The notes: generated from the letters alone by a model not told the origin. 64,000 nucleotides of DNA from an uncultured Bacilli bacterium (GCA_934096125.1 CAKOLB010000003.1:62001-126000), one strand, 5' to 3'. Shown: positions 11,111 to 19,996, numbered from the stretch's first letter. Translations and numbers: made by a program.

Positions 11111-12238
11111 CTAATTTAAATTACTTAATTTTTCATACTCACTTTTAAATATTTGAATAAATTTATTAACTTCTTCAGTTGTTGTTGCATGCGATAAACT
11201 TATTCTAATTGTATGCTTAGCTCGAGCAATATCATCGAAAACTGCTATAACACTACTTGATGTATCCTTGCTAGAGCAAGCAGTATTAGTGCTTACATAA
11301 ATTTCGTGTTTTTCAAGTGCATGAACTAAACTCTCTGGCATTACATCTAAAACGCTAATATTTAAAATTTGTGGTATGGAATATTTCGTTTTATTAATTT
11401 TTATTTTATCATATTTTGATAGAGATTGAACAATTTTTTCGTTTAGTAATGAAACAAAGCGTTCTTTTTTCTCTAAATTTTCATTTGCCAGGCGAATAGC
11501 TTTGGAAAGTGATGCTATTAAAGGAAGTGGCGGAGTACCAGGATTAAGTAAGTTAGTTTTACCACTGCCATAAAGAAGCGGAGTTAAAGTTACAAAATTG
11601 CTTTTATATAAAAATCCTATTCCTTTAGGGCCGAAAATTTTATGACCAGACATACTAGCAAGATCTACATCCTTTAAATTGACAGCTACTTTCCCAATTG
11701 CTTGGGTCATATCTGAATGAAAGACAGTTTTGGGATTTTCTTTCTTTATAATTTGTCTGATTATTTTTAATGGTTGTCTAATGCCTAGTTCAGAATTTAC
11801 CGCACAAATACTAACAAGTATTGTCTCGTCAGTAATTAAATTTTTTAAATCATCAAAGTCGATTAAGCCGTCCTTATCATTTTTAACATAACTGATTGTA
11901 AAACCGATAGATGCAAGATAATTACAAATTGCATATATTGAAGGATGTTCAAGTTTTGAAGTAATAATATGTTTTCCCTTTTTATGATTAGCAAGCGCTA
12001 AGCCAATTAATGCCATGTTATTTGCCTCAGTTGCTCCACTTGTATAAACAATTTCGTTAGGCGATACACCAAAAACATCAGCGATTTGGTTGGTCGCACT
12101 TTCCATAAGGTCCCAAGATTTACGGCCTAAGCTGTGAATTGAATTAGCATTACCAATAAAGTCTTTACTAACTTTTGAGAGCGTATCTAAAACTTCATAT
12201 GCAACTGGAGTTGTCGCGCTATAATCTAAATATATCAA
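11111..12238 (-). CDS. Cysteine desulfurase (IscS/NifS/NifZ class)
   Basis: 375-residue PLP-dependent desulfurase, giving alanine and an enzyme-bound persulfide. The N-terminus Y-L-D-Y-S-A-T-T-P is typical of group I IscS/NifS. The PLP lysine is in S-G-H-K-I-F-G-P-K-G-I-G-F-L, and the catalytic loop has T-A-C-S-S. The start is TTG at 12238, with AAGGAAGTG at good spacing. The tight link to thiI argues that it feeds tRNA thiolation rather than general Fe-S assembly, for which a separate SufS lies at 42522. Confidence 0.92.
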   Translation of the reverse strand: MIYLDYSATTPVAYEVLDTLSKVSKDFIGNANSIHSLGRKSWDLMESATNQIADVFGVSPNEIVYTSGATEANNMALIGLALANHKKGKHIITSKLEHPSIYAICNYLASIGFTISYVKNDKDGLIDFDDLKNLITDETILVSICAVNSELGIRQPLKIIRQIIKKENPKTVFHSDMTQAIGKVAVNLKDVDLASMSGHKIFGPKGIGFLYKSNFVTLTPLLYGSGKTNLLNPGTPPLPLIASLSKAIRLANENLEKKERFVSLLNEKIVQSLSKYDKIKINKTKYSIPQILNISVLDVMPESLVHALEKHEIYVSTNTACSSKDTSSSVIAVFDDIARAKHTIRISLSHATTTEEVNKFIQIFKSEYEKLSNLN

Positions 12239-12252
12239 TTAAATCACTTCCT

Positions 12253-13980
12253 TTAAACTTGAGACTCTTCTAATAATTTCCGATGTATTCCTGGTTCAAC
12301 AATATTAATTGCATTGATAGCACTTTCCAAACTAAATTTGAAATTTCCTTTAAAAAATGCACTTTCAGCTTTAGCTAAACCGTATTCCACTTCTCTGTTA
12401 ACAGACTTATAGCGATTACCATAAACAATTGCTGTTTCAGCCATCTTAGCAGTTTTAATTGTCTCATTAACTGTATTATACACCTTAAGAACCAAATCAC
12501 GCGCAGTATCAACTCGCAGATTTAAAACTTTTATCGAAATTGGACGCTTATCAAGTTCTTTTACAAGCTCATTTATTGCTTGCATAGCTTCACTCATCTC
12601 AACATAATATCTTTTTGGAATAATTGGAAGTTTAAAACAACGAAATTTTGTTTTAGTTTGGGATAATATTTTTTTAATTTCTTCCAATTGTTCCCGAGCA
12701 CGTATTTCATCTTCTTTTAAACTACCAAGCGTCTTTAAAGCACTATTTAACTTTTCCTCAGTTTTGATTAGTTTAGCATTTATAATTTCCATTTCTCTTG
12801 CAAGTTTGGAGTATGCCATCAGGCGATTTCTTCCCATATCTACAACCTTATCATAGCTAGCCCTGATATTCATGATTTCCCCTTTTATTTCCGGGATAAC
12901 AGCAACATCTTCATCAGTTAAATCATAGCTATATTTAATATCGCCGATTTTTTTATAAAGGTCATTGTTTATTTTTTCAAGTTTTGAAGCCTTGATTAAA
13001 ATAGTACGAGTTTTTTCTTCATAATTTTTTCTAGAATATCTTTCCTTGTCAAAATCATTGTATAGAGAATCAAAATAATCTTGCATTGTTTTCAGTTCAA
13101 AAAGGGAGTCTTCGATATTTAAAACATTTAATCTTTGGAAAATATCTTGAATTTTTTTGTTAGCTTCTTCAACATTGTACTCAATGTTTAAATATTCTAA
13201 GTTATAGCCGTCCTTTTTCATTTTCTCAGCGATAGAGACTATTTCATTAATCATTTTTGGGATAACTTTTTTTCCGAGTGTAACAATTGGCCTTGACTCT
13301 TGAATTATGACTTTTAGATTTTCAATGATATCAGAGATTGCTTTGACTATTTTTCCTACTTCCAAATATGCATGTTTTTCCATAGAATTTTCAAAAGCAC
13401 TAAATAATTTATCTATATTTTCAAATTGCAACTCAATGGGCACTTTTACGACACTAAAATCTTCTTCATAATCTTTATACGTAGCTAAGATTTCTCGGTA
13501 CTCCGCTTTTAACTTAGTAATTGTTTCTCTATTTCTTTCTTCACTCAAAGTAACATCTTTGATTTCTTCTAAAAGAAAGTCAGCTTTAGTTTTTAATGTG
13601 TTTAAATCAAAATCAGCTTTGAGAACTAAAGCTTTTAATTCTTTGAAATTACGTTCTTGAAAAAGTTGCTCTATATTATTAATTGTGTCTGTGATTTTTG
13701 GCATTTCCACATTTTTGATTGTATCAAATCTTTTTCGCCAGTCAGCAAGTTTGTCTTCCATTTCAGTATTATTTACTAAAGCTTCAACTTTATTAAATTC
13801 GGATAACATGCTTGCAGATATAATCAAATTTTTTTCTGTTTCAATTTTTTCTATTTCTTTTTTTAGTTTTTTCTTTTCTTTATTATTAAGCATATTCAAT
13901 AACACTATTATGGTTATCACTGTTACCACGTAATAAAGCACAGCAATTAATAAAAAAGTTGTTTTATCCATATAATCCAT
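12253..13980 (-). CDS. ezrA: Septation ring formation regulator EzrA
   Basis: 575-residue EzrA, a membrane-anchored regulator of FtsZ ring placement in low-GC Gram-positives. It has one N-terminal transmembrane helix (about residues 9-29) and then an all-helical cytoplasmic region of spectrin-like coiled coils, rich in Glu and Lys. Length and architecture match Bacillus EzrA. AAGGTGAT precedes the ATG at 13980. Spacing to the desulfurase downstream is 14 bases; ezrA next to a NifZ-ThiI pair also occurs in Bacillus, so the order is conserved. Confidence 0.88.
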   Translation of the reverse strand: MDYMDKTTFLLIAVLYYVVTVITIIVLLNMLNNKEKKKLKKEIEKIETEKNLIISASMLSEFNKVEALVNNTEMEDKLADWRKRFDTIKNVEMPKITDTINNIEQLFQERNFKELKALVLKADFDLNTLKTKADFLLEEIKDVTLSEERNRETITKLKAEYREILATYKDYEEDFSVVKVPIELQFENIDKLFSAFENSMEKHAYLEVGKIVKAISDIIENLKVIIQESRPIVTLGKKVIPKMINEIVSIAEKMKKDGYNLEYLNIEYNVEEANKKIQDIFQRLNVLNIEDSLFELKTMQDYFDSLYNDFDKERYSRKNYEEKTRTILIKASKLEKINNDLYKKIGDIKYSYDLTDEDVAVIPEIKGEIMNIRASYDKVVDMGRNRLMAYSKLAREMEIINAKLIKTEEKLNSALKTLGSLKEDEIRAREQLEEIKKILSQTKTKFRCFKLPIIPKRYYVEMSEAMQAINELVKELDKRPISIKVLNLRVDTARDLVLKVYNTVNETIKTAKMAETAIVYGNRYKSVNREVEYGLAKAESAFFKGNFKFSLESAINAINIVEPGIHRKLLEESQV

Positions 13981-14074
13981 ATGTAATCACCTTACTTTAT
14001 AAGTGTACCACAGAAAGAAGAAATTGAAAATGTTTTTATAATTTATTTATTTTATTGTAGCAAGTAAAAAAAAC

Positions 14075-14103
14075 TTGAATTTTACAGAGTAATATACTAT
14101 AAT
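14075..14103 (+). promoter_or_regulatory. Promoter of the tRNA-Arg/tRNA-Pro pair
   Basis: TTGAAT at 14075-14080 and TATAAT at 14098-14103, spacer 17 bases. It lies 21 bases before tRNA-Arg and diverges from ezrA. Confidence 0.8.
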
Positions 14104-14124
14104 GAATATGCATTGCGAAATTAT

Positions 14125-14201
14125 GCGCCCATAGCTCAACTGGATAGAGCGTTAGACTACGGATCTAAAGGTTGGGAGTTCGACTCTCTCTGGGCGTACC
14201 A
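14125..14201 (+). tRNA. tRNA-Arg (ACG)
   Basis: 77-base cloverleaf with acceptor GCGCCCA/TGGGCGT, anticodon ACG in the loop CTACGGA, T-loop TTCGACT and an encoded ACCA end. ACG is read through inosine, serving CGN arginine codons. Confidence 0.95.
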
Positions 14202-14213
14202 TTAATTTTTTAT

Positions 14214-14290
14214 CGGGAAGTAGCACAACTTGGCAGTGCGTATGGTTTGGGACCATGAGGTTGCAGGTTCAAATCCTGTCTTCCCGACCA
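14214..14290 (+). tRNA. tRNA-Pro (TGG)
   Basis: 77-base cloverleaf with acceptor CGGGAAG/CTTCCCG, anticodon TGG in the loop TTTGGGA, T-loop TTCAAAT and an encoded ACCA. Cotranscribed with tRNA-Arg, 12 bases upstream. Confidence 0.95.
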
Positions 14291-14301
14291 GATTGTGTTT
14301 T

Positions 14302-14325
14302 AGACGTAAATTACGTCTTTTTTAT
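14302..14325 (+). terminator. Terminator of the Arg/Pro tRNA pair
   Basis: Perfect hairpin AGACGTAA/TTACGTCT with no extra loop bases beyond the palindrome, followed by six or more T. Confidence 0.85.
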
Positions 14326-14479
14326 TTACTATTTTGCAACCTCATAGTCCACAAACGCACTTTAGAAATTACAAAGCAAGAAAAAGAAAAATTGGTAAAG
14401 AAAGAAATTATTAAAAAAAATTAAATGGTTCGCCTTCATTAGACAAAAAATGTAAAATGATAGTATAAAATAAATAACC

Positions 14480-15280
14480 ATGAAAGAGAAAATGTATAAA
14501 AATTTAAAAAGATTAAAAAAGGAATTTTTTGTTATTCAGTGTCGCAACTGGGTAGCATCACGAGCTGAAGGTTCAGGAGCAGTAGGACTAACTCTCGAAA
14601 AACTATTAGGAAAGGAAAACGATACTATAGCTTTGCCAGATTATTTAGGGATTGAATTAAAAACAAAACTCATTACCAGCTATCCCCAAATTTCCCTATT
14701 CTCAATGGCTCTGGATAGTAAACCCTTATTAATGCAACACATATGGGAAAAATATGGTTGGAAGTCTGGAACTGATAAAAAATTTAAAGTGTTTTATGCT
14801 ACAATTTACGGCCATAGGTATATGAAAACTAAAAGCCGATATTGTTATAAATTAATCGTTGACAGGAAAGCAAATGTAGTAAGACTAGGAGTTTGGGACA
14901 AACACACCAAAATATTAGACGACTCTATGTCATGGTCTTTCCAAGAATTAAATCGGCGATTAAATGCCAAGCTGATGTATTTATCAGTGGTACACGCTCA
15001 GAAAAACATTGCCAAAGGAAAAGAATTCTTTAAATATTTAGATATATCTTTCTATAAACTAAGAAATTTTGATATGTTTTTATATTTGATTGAAAAAGGA
15101 GAGATATTTGTAAGTATAACATTAAGCTATTTTAAAAAAGGACCACAAACTGGAAAAATGAACGATAAAGGATCATGTTTCATCATTAATGAAAAATCTT
15201 TAACATTATTATTTGAAAAAATCGATGTTGACATAAGCACATGTGAAAACGAAGAAGTTGAAGAAACTATTAAAATATAA
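14480..15280 (+). CDS. MvaI/BcnI-like (MutH-fold) restriction endonuclease family protein
   Basis: 266-residue nuclease-like protein. Near the N-terminus it has G-S-G-A-V-G-L-T-L-E-K-L-L-G followed by P-D-Y-L-G-I-E-L-K-T-K. This matches the D...E-x-K core and preceding T-L-E-x-L-L-G of the MvaI/BcnI family, monomeric relatives of MutH that cut short GC-rich sites; family length (about 240-270) agrees. No methyltransferase is adjacent. It lies alone between two tRNA clusters, the usual place for acquired DNA. The ATG at 14480 has no clear ribosome site. Cutting activity and specificity are inferred from the family only. Confidence 0.75.
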   Translation: MKEKMYKNLKRLKKEFFVIQCRNWVASRAEGSGAVGLTLEKLLGKENDTIALPDYLGIELKTKLITSYPQISLFSMALDSKPLLMQHIWEKYGWKSGTDKKFKVFYATIYGHRYMKTKSRYCYKLIVDRKANVVRLGVWDKHTKILDDSMSWSFQELNRRLNAKLMYLSVVHAQKNIAKGKEFFKYLDISFYKLRNFDMFLYLIEKGEIFVSITLSYFKKGPQTGKMNDKGSCFIINEKSLTLLFEKIDVDISTCENEEVEETIKI

Positions 15281-15525
15281 AATTATACTCAAGATTGTTC
15301 AAAATTTAAATTGAAAATTAAAGATAATATAGCTATAATTTAATTTACAAAGCGCATAGCTATACAAATTGCTTAATGCTTTATTTGTAGTTTTACAGAA
15401 AATAAGCGATATAACTATTTTATTTAGTCTTAATTCATCACCTTAAAATTAACTAAAAAGGGGCAGAAAAAGATTAAAATAATGTATTTTATAACGAATA
15501 ACTAATAAAAATTACACAAAAATTA
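15281..15525 (+). other. AT-rich intergenic stretch, no gene seen
   Basis: Together with the promoter that follows, this is the only gap of about 300 bases with no gene. It is very AT-rich, has no ORF with a ribosome site on either strand, and shows no clear repeat or tRNA fragment that could mark an attachment site. Confidence 0.6.
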
Positions 15526-15554
15526 TTGCAATTCCCTAAATCCTTTGGTATAAT
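15526..15554 (+). promoter_or_regulatory. Promoter of the five-tRNA cluster
   Basis: TTGCAA at 15526-15531 and a perfect TATAAT at 15549-15554, spacer 17 bases, 32 bases before tRNA-Val. Confidence 0.88.
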
Positions 15555-15586
15555 CAAAACTGTCAACGGAAAGTTGATAAGTATAA

Positions 15587-15663
15587 GGACGCTTAGCTCA
15601 GTTGGTTAGAGCACCTGCCTTACAAGCAGGGGGTCATAGGTTCGAGTCCCATAGCGTCCACCA
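15587..15663 (+). tRNA. tRNA-Val (TAC)
   Basis: 77-base cloverleaf, acceptor GGACGCT/AGCGTCC, anticodon TAC in the loop CTTACAA, encoded ACCA. First gene of the plus-strand cluster. Confidence 0.96.
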
Positions 15664-15671
15664 TTTATTTT

Positions 15672-15747
15672 GCCGACATAGCGTAACTGGCAGCGCAACT
15701 GACTTGTAATCAGTAGGTTGGGAGTTCGACTCTCTCTGTCGGCACCA
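15672..15747 (+). tRNA. tRNA-Thr (TGT)
   Basis: 76-base cloverleaf, acceptor GCCGACA/TGTCGGC, anticodon TGT in the loop TTGTAAT, encoded ACCA. A second threonine tRNA (GGT) lies at 28467. Confidence 0.96.
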
Positions 15748-15754
15748 TTTATTT

Positions 15755-15838
15755 GGGAAGGTAGCGAAGTGGTCAAACGCGGCAGACTGTAAATCTGTTC
15801 CTTCGGGTTCAATAGTTCAAATCTATTCCTTCCCACCA
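15755..15838 (+). tRNA. tRNA-Tyr (GTA)
   Basis: 84-base class II tRNA with a long variable arm, acceptor GGGAAGG/CCTTCCC, anticodon GTA and encoded ACCA. Confidence 0.96.
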
Positions 15839-15848
15839 TTTTAGGTAT

Positions 15849-15924
15849 TGCCTCGTAGCCAAGTGGTAAGGCATCAGACTTTGACTCTGACATTCCGTAG
15901 GTTCGAATCCTGCCGAGGCAGCCA
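15849..15924 (+). tRNA. tRNA-Gln (TTG)
   Basis: 76-base cloverleaf, acceptor TGCCTCG/CGAGGCA with the U1-A72 pair usual for bacterial tRNA-Gln, anticodon TTG in the loop TTTGACT, encoded GCCA. Confidence 0.95.
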
Positions 15925-15932
15925 AAGTTAAT

Positions 15933-16008
15933 GGTTCGTTAGCTCAGTAGGTAGAGCATTTGACTTTTAATCAAAGGGTCTTGGGTTCGACTCCCAAACG
16001 AGCCACCA
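15933..16008 (+). tRNA. tRNA-Lys (TTT)
   Basis: 76-base cloverleaf, acceptor GGTTCGT/ACGAGCC, anticodon TTT in the loop CTTTTAA, encoded ACCA. Last gene of the cluster. Confidence 0.96.
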
Positions 16009-16021
16009 TTTTTATTAAATT

Positions 16022-16043
16022 AAACTGGAAACAGTTTTTTTTT
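16022..16043 (+). terminator. Terminator of the five-tRNA cluster
   Basis: Hairpin AAACTG-GAAA-CAGTTT with a GNRA-type loop, running into nine T. Confidence 0.85.
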
Positions 16044-16059
16044 GCTTTTTAATCCATAC

Positions 16060-16091
16060 GAAAAAAGATTAGCATTAAATCAATCCTAATC
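16060..16091 (-). terminator. Terminator of miaB
   Basis: On the minus strand GATTAGGATT and AATGCTAATC pair with one mismatch, followed by six T. It lies about 20 bases past the miaB stop and converges with the tRNA terminator. Confidence 0.8.
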
Positions 16092-16112
16092 CAGTACAAA
16101 ATTTTAAAAGAA

Positions 16113-17516
16113 TCAAACTTCTCCATCTAAACTAAAACTTTTTGCATCATTAATTTTAACATTAACAATTTGTCCAATTAAATCCTTGCTACCAGCAACA
16201 TTAACAAGTTTCATAGTTTCTGTATACCCATAAACTTTATTATTATCTTTTTCATTCACGCCTTGAATTAAAACCGGAACACTTTGCCCTAGTAATCTTT
16301 TATTGCTCTCAAGTGAATAATTATTAACTAATTCATTAAGTTTCTTTAATCGTTCCTCTTTAACTTTAAGAGAAATATCATCTTTCATTCTTGCAGCTGC
16401 GGTACCCTCACGTGGAGAAAAAATAAAAGTATATGCACCATCAAATTTACAATAATTAACAATATCTAAAGTCTTTTGAAAATCTTCATCAGTCTCATTT
16501 GGAAAGCCTACAATAATATCAGTTGTAATACTAACATTTTCAACTTTGCTTTTAATCTTATCAAATAATTGTTTATATTCATCTATAGTATATTTTCTAT
16601 TCATTTTCTTCAAAATTGCATCACTACCAGATTGAATTGGCAAATGAACATATGGCATGATATTATCATACTTAGCAATAACATCAATCATATCATCAGT
16701 AAAGTTCCAAGGATGTGATGTTACAAATCTAATGCGAGGGATTCCTATTTCAGCTACTTTTTGAAGTAAAACAGCAAAATCGTATCCTAAATTTAAATCT
16801 TTTCCATATGCATTAACATTTTGTCCTAAAAGTGTTACTTCCTTAATTCCTTTAGAATACAACTCTTTAACTTCTTCTAAAACATCTCCAATTTTTCTGC
16901 TACGTTCGCGCCCACGAGTATACGGTACAATACAATATGTACAAAATTTATCACAACCATATATAATGTTTACCCAAGCGCTTATATCGGAATCTCGATT
17001 ATAACTCACGCCTTCATAAAGAACATCACTATTTGAATATACAACTATATCTTGTTCATGAGAGTTATATGCCTTTTCAATCAATGACGGTAATTCGTTT
17101 AAATTATGAGTTCCAATTATAATATCAATGTATTTATGTCTACTATGAATCTCATCGATTTCTTTAGGTTGCTGCATCAAACATCCAGCTACTATAATTA
17201 ATAAATCCTTTTTTGTCTTTTTTAAATGCTTACAACGCCCCAAATATCCAAAAACCTTATCTTTCGCATTTTCACGAATTGCACAAGTATTTAAAACAAC
17301 TACATCAGCATCTTCAAGATCAAAAACTTCCTTATATCCAAGCTTTTCTAAATAAAATTTAATTTCTTCAGAATCATGAACATTCATTTGACAACCATAA
17401 GTTCTCAAAAAATATTTTTTTCCTTCATAAATTGGTTTTATATCCAAATTTAATTTTTTATATTTTATTTCTATTTTTTCTCTATTTCCAGCTTGTTCTA
17501 AACTTGGTTTTAACAT
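16113..17516 (-). CDS. miaB: tRNA-2-methylthio-N6-dimethylallyladenosine synthase MiaB
   Basis: 467-residue radical-SAM methylthiotransferase that adds a 2-methylthio group to i6A37 of tRNAs reading UNN codons. Order: an N-terminal UPF0004 domain with its three Fe-S cysteines (T-Y-G-C-Q-M-N, N-T-C-A-I-R and G-C-L-M-Q), the radical-SAM cluster C-D-K-F-C-T-Y-C, and a C-terminal TRAM domain. The motif Y-T-R-G-R-E-R-S-R fits MiaB rather than MtaB or RimO. The frame opens at a TTG at 17534, but the ATG at 17516 has AGAGGTG five bases upstream. It depends on Fe-S supply, as from the SUF operon nearby. Confidence 0.94.
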   Translation of the reverse strand: MLKPSLEQAGNREKIEIKYKKLNLDIKPIYEGKKYFLRTYGCQMNVHDSEEIKFYLEKLGYKEVFDLEDADVVVLNTCAIRENAKDKVFGYLGRCKHLKKTKKDLLIIVAGCLMQQPKEIDEIHSRHKYIDIIIGTHNLNELPSLIEKAYNSHEQDIVVYSNSDVLYEGVSYNRDSDISAWVNIIYGCDKFCTYCIVPYTRGRERSRKIGDVLEEVKELYSKGIKEVTLLGQNVNAYGKDLNLGYDFAVLLQKVAEIGIPRIRFVTSHPWNFTDDMIDVIAKYDNIMPYVHLPIQSGSDAILKKMNRKYTIDEYKQLFDKIKSKVENVSITTDIIVGFPNETDEDFQKTLDIVNYCKFDGAYTFIFSPREGTAAARMKDDISLKVKEERLKKLNELVNNYSLESNKRLLGQSVPVLIQGVNEKDNNKVYGYTETMKLVNVAGSKDLIGQIVNVKINDAKSFSLDGEV

Positions 17517-17580
17517 TGCTACACCTCTTTTCAACTATCTATTCTACCATACCTTTAAGTCGCACGAAAGATATTTAATC

Positions 17581-17608
17581 TAAAAACAGAAAAATATTTC
17601 TATTTTTC
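17581..17608 (-). terminator. Terminator of the T-box/serS operon
   Basis: On the minus strand GAAAAATA and TATTTTTC enclose a four-base loop and are followed by a T-run broken by one G. The serS stop codon at 17600 is inside the hairpin, so miaB probably has its own promoter. Confidence 0.7.
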
Positions 17609-18889
17609 CGTTGGAACTAATACCTTTTTACCTCCCATATACATTTGAAGCACTTCAGGAATAAGAACAGAACCATCAGCTTGGTAATTATTTTCCAAAA
17701 CTGCTATAAGTCCTCTTGGAGTTGCAACAACAGTATTATTAAGAGTAGTCAAATATTTATTACCATCTTTTGTTTTCATTCTAATACCAAGTCTTCGAGC
17801 TTGAGCATCACCTAGTATTGAACAAGAACCTACTTCATAATATTTTTTTTGTCTAGGGCTCCATGCTTCTACATCACAAGACTTAACCTTCAAATCTGCT
17901 AAATCACCACTACAGCACTCTAAAGTCCTAACAGGAACATTCAAACTTCTAAAAAAATCTACTGTATATTTCCACATATCGTTATACCACTTCATACCAT
18001 CTTCAGGTTTACACAAGACAACCATTTCTTGTTTTTCAAATTGATGAACTCGATAAAGCCCTCTTTCTTCAATCCCATGAGCTCCAACTTCTTTACGAAA
18101 GCAAGGAGAATAACTAGTCATACTAATAGGTAGCTCAGCTTCATTTAAAATTTGATTTTTAAACTTTCCAATCATAGAGTGCTCACTTGTTCCAATTAAA
18201 TATAAATCTTCTCCCTCTATTTTGTACATCATCGCATCCATTTCTTCAAAAGACATAACTCCGCTTACTACATCACTGCGAATCATAAAAGGAGGCACAG
18301 CATAAGTAAATCCTTTTTCAATCATAAAATCTCTTGCATAAGCTATCATTGCTTCATGTAAACGAGCAATGTCTCCCATCAAATAGTAAAAACCATTTCC
18401 ACTTGTTCGGCCTGCACTTTCTTTATCAAGTCCATTTAAAGCCACACATATATCTGCATGATAAGGAATTTCGTACTCAGGAACAACAGGCTCTCCAAAT
18501 CGTTCATTTTCTACATTAAAAGTATCATCTTTTCCAATAGGAACGCTTTCATCAATTATATTTGGGATAACCATCATTCTAGAATTTATCTCTTTTTCAA
18601 GTTTTTCTAAAGACACTTCTAGTTCGTTAACTTTATCATTAATTTGTTTAACTAGCATTTTCGCTTCTTCGGCTTTAGAAACTTCTTTCTCTTTCATAAA
18701 GATACCAATTTTATCACTATATTCATTTCTTTTAGCTCTAAGTTCATCAATTTCTGCCTTAATCTTTCGGTAATCAACATCATAATCAAAAACTTCATCA
18801 ACTAAACAAAGTTTTTCTTCTTGAAACTTTTTCTTTATATTTTCTTTAACTAATTCTTTATTTTCTCTAATTAATTTAATATCTATCAT
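17600..18889 (-). CDS. serS: Serine-tRNA ligase
   Basis: 429-residue class II seryl-tRNA synthetase. The N-terminal long coiled-coil arm (about residues 30-105) grips the tRNA-Ser variable arm. The catalytic part has motif 2 with F-R-K-E-V-G-A-H-G-x2-E-R-G-L-Y-R-V-H-Q-F and motif 3 near the end with N-N-T-V-V-A-T-P-R. Length is standard. AGAGGATAAA precedes the ATG, which overlaps the end of the dipeptidase gene by four bases. Its expression is expected to rise when tRNA-Ser is uncharged, through the serine T-box at 19805-19990. Confidence 0.97.
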   Translation of the reverse strand: MIDIKLIRENKELVKENIKKKFQEEKLCLVDEVFDYDVDYRKIKAEIDELRAKRNEYSDKIGIFMKEKEVSKAEEAKMLVKQINDKVNELEVSLEKLEKEINSRMMVIPNIIDESVPIGKDDTFNVENERFGEPVVPEYEIPYHADICVALNGLDKESAGRTSGNGFYYLMGDIARLHEAMIAYARDFMIEKGFTYAVPPFMIRSDVVSGVMSFEEMDAMMYKIEGEDLYLIGTSEHSMIGKFKNQILNEAELPISMTSYSPCFRKEVGAHGIEERGLYRVHQFEKQEMVVLCKPEDGMKWYNDMWKYTVDFFRSLNVPVRTLECCSGDLADLKVKSCDVEAWSPRQKKYYEVGSCSILGDAQARRLGIRMKTKDGNKYLTTLNNTVVATPRGLIAVLENNYQADGSVLIPEVLQMYMGGKKVLVPTEK

Positions 18890-19785
18890 TTTATCCTCTC
18901 CAATCCATTATTAATTAATATATTTTGCACGCTTTCTTCATCTAGCACTGAAAGTAACAACTTTTCAAGCATATCCTTCATATCTTTATGATTATAAATG
19001 TTTCCCATTTTAGGCACTCCCAGAAGTTCAGGCATAAAAAGCATATCATCAGAACCAATCATCAAACGATTAACAGGAAAAATACTTTGCAAATGCTTTA
19101 CATGCTCTAAAAACTTCTCTTCATATCGTTTCTCATTAGATATAAAAGGCTTATAAAGAACTAAACCTAAATAACCTCCAACTTCCCTCAATTTCTCAAT
19201 TTGTTCATCTTTTAAATTTCTTTTATTATCACAAATCGCATAACTATTGGAGTGACTAGCCATCACTTTAACTTCAATTCCTTTATTTTGCATCTCTTTT
19301 ATTAAATCAATTGCATCATAAAATGTTCTTTCATTCATATGCGATAAGTCAATAATTAAACCAAGCTGTGCAGCTTCTTCTAAAAACTCTCTCCCTAATT
19401 TGGTAAGTCCTTTTTCACGTCTTATCCCACTACCATATTTATTTTCATTATTCCAAACAAGTAAAATACTTTTTAATCCTATTTTGGCAAGATCACGCAA
19501 AGTTTCCTTATCATCAATATAATCACAGCCTTCTATACTATAGATAATATTTTTATCATTAAAATACTTTTGACATAAATGCGTGCTAATTTTAAACATC
19601 TCTACTACATCTATTTTCTCAATATTTAGCTCAACTTTCATCTCTTCTTCGCTCATAAAATATAGATTGGCAACAAGAGCTTTCACATCTTTCAACTCTT
19701 TTTTTAGCTCTTGAATATAGGAAAAGTCATCTTTTAAGTAACATTCATACAAGATTGTTAACAAATCATAATGGGCATCAAACAT
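18886..19785 (-). CDS. Membrane dipeptidase-like protein (peptidase family M19)
   Basis: 300-residue metallo-dipeptidase of the renal dipeptidase family. It has the metal-binding D-A-H-Y-D near the start (the usual form is D-x-H), a bridging glutamate in S-I-E-G-C, and histidines in D-L-S-H-M-N and A-S-H-S-N. It probably hydrolyses dipeptides in the cytoplasm, since I see no signal peptide. AAGGTGAT precedes the ATG at 19785 and excludes an upstream TTG at 19800. It is the first gene after a serine T-box and overlaps serS by four bases, so release of serine (or another amino acid) from peptides seems tied to seryl-tRNA charging. Confidence 0.85.
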   Translation of the reverse strand: MFDAHYDLLTILYECYLKDDFSYIQELKKELKDVKALVANLYFMSEEEMKVELNIEKIDVVEMFKISTHLCQKYFNDKNIIYSIEGCDYIDDKETLRDLAKIGLKSILLVWNNENKYGSGIRREKGLTKLGREFLEEAAQLGLIIDLSHMNERTFYDAIDLIKEMQNKGIEVKVMASHSNSYAICDNKRNLKDEQIEKLREVGGYLGLVLYKPFISNEKRYEEKFLEHVKHLQSIFPVNRLMIGSDDMLFMPELLGVPKMGNIYNHKDMKDMLEKLLLSVLDEESVQNILINNGLERIK

Positions 19786-19804
19786 TTTTATCACCTTCAA
19801 AAAA

Positions 19805-19990
19805 AGATGTTACCAAGGAGTCAACAAATGACGGTACCATCCTTTAAATTTACTCATATTATGATAACGGTTTTTAACCGGAGAAATTCTCAACTCCAAA
19901 GATAGATTTCATCACTTCCATTATTCTTTTCCACCACCCAAGAACTCTCTATAAAATTTCCATAATTACTTATTCTTTTTCTTCGTCTTT
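19805..19990 (-). promoter_or_regulatory. T-box riboswitch, serine-specific
   Basis: Leader with the hallmarks of a T-box. Stem I starts AGAGAG, has the GGGTGGTGG apical region, and ends CTTTGGAGTTGAGAA. The specifier loop reads GAAA-TCT-A, placing the serine codon TCT at 19904-19906. The antiterminator bulge contains T-G-G-T-A-C-C-G, whose TGGT can pair with the GCCA end of tRNA-Ser (G-U at the discriminator). The competing terminator GATGGTACC...GGTAACATC is followed by seven T. It precedes the dipeptidase-serS operon. Confidence 0.9.
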
Positions 19991-19996
19991 ACTACT

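Noticed and set aside
14230..14424. 64-codon plus-strand frame at tRNA-Pro
   Set aside because: It starts inside tRNA-Pro and runs through its terminator, with no ribosome site.
15606..15893. 95-codon minus-strand frame across the tRNA cluster
   Set aside because: It lies wholly over tRNA-Val, Thr, Tyr and Gln on the other strand; its apparent protein is a product of tRNA sequence.
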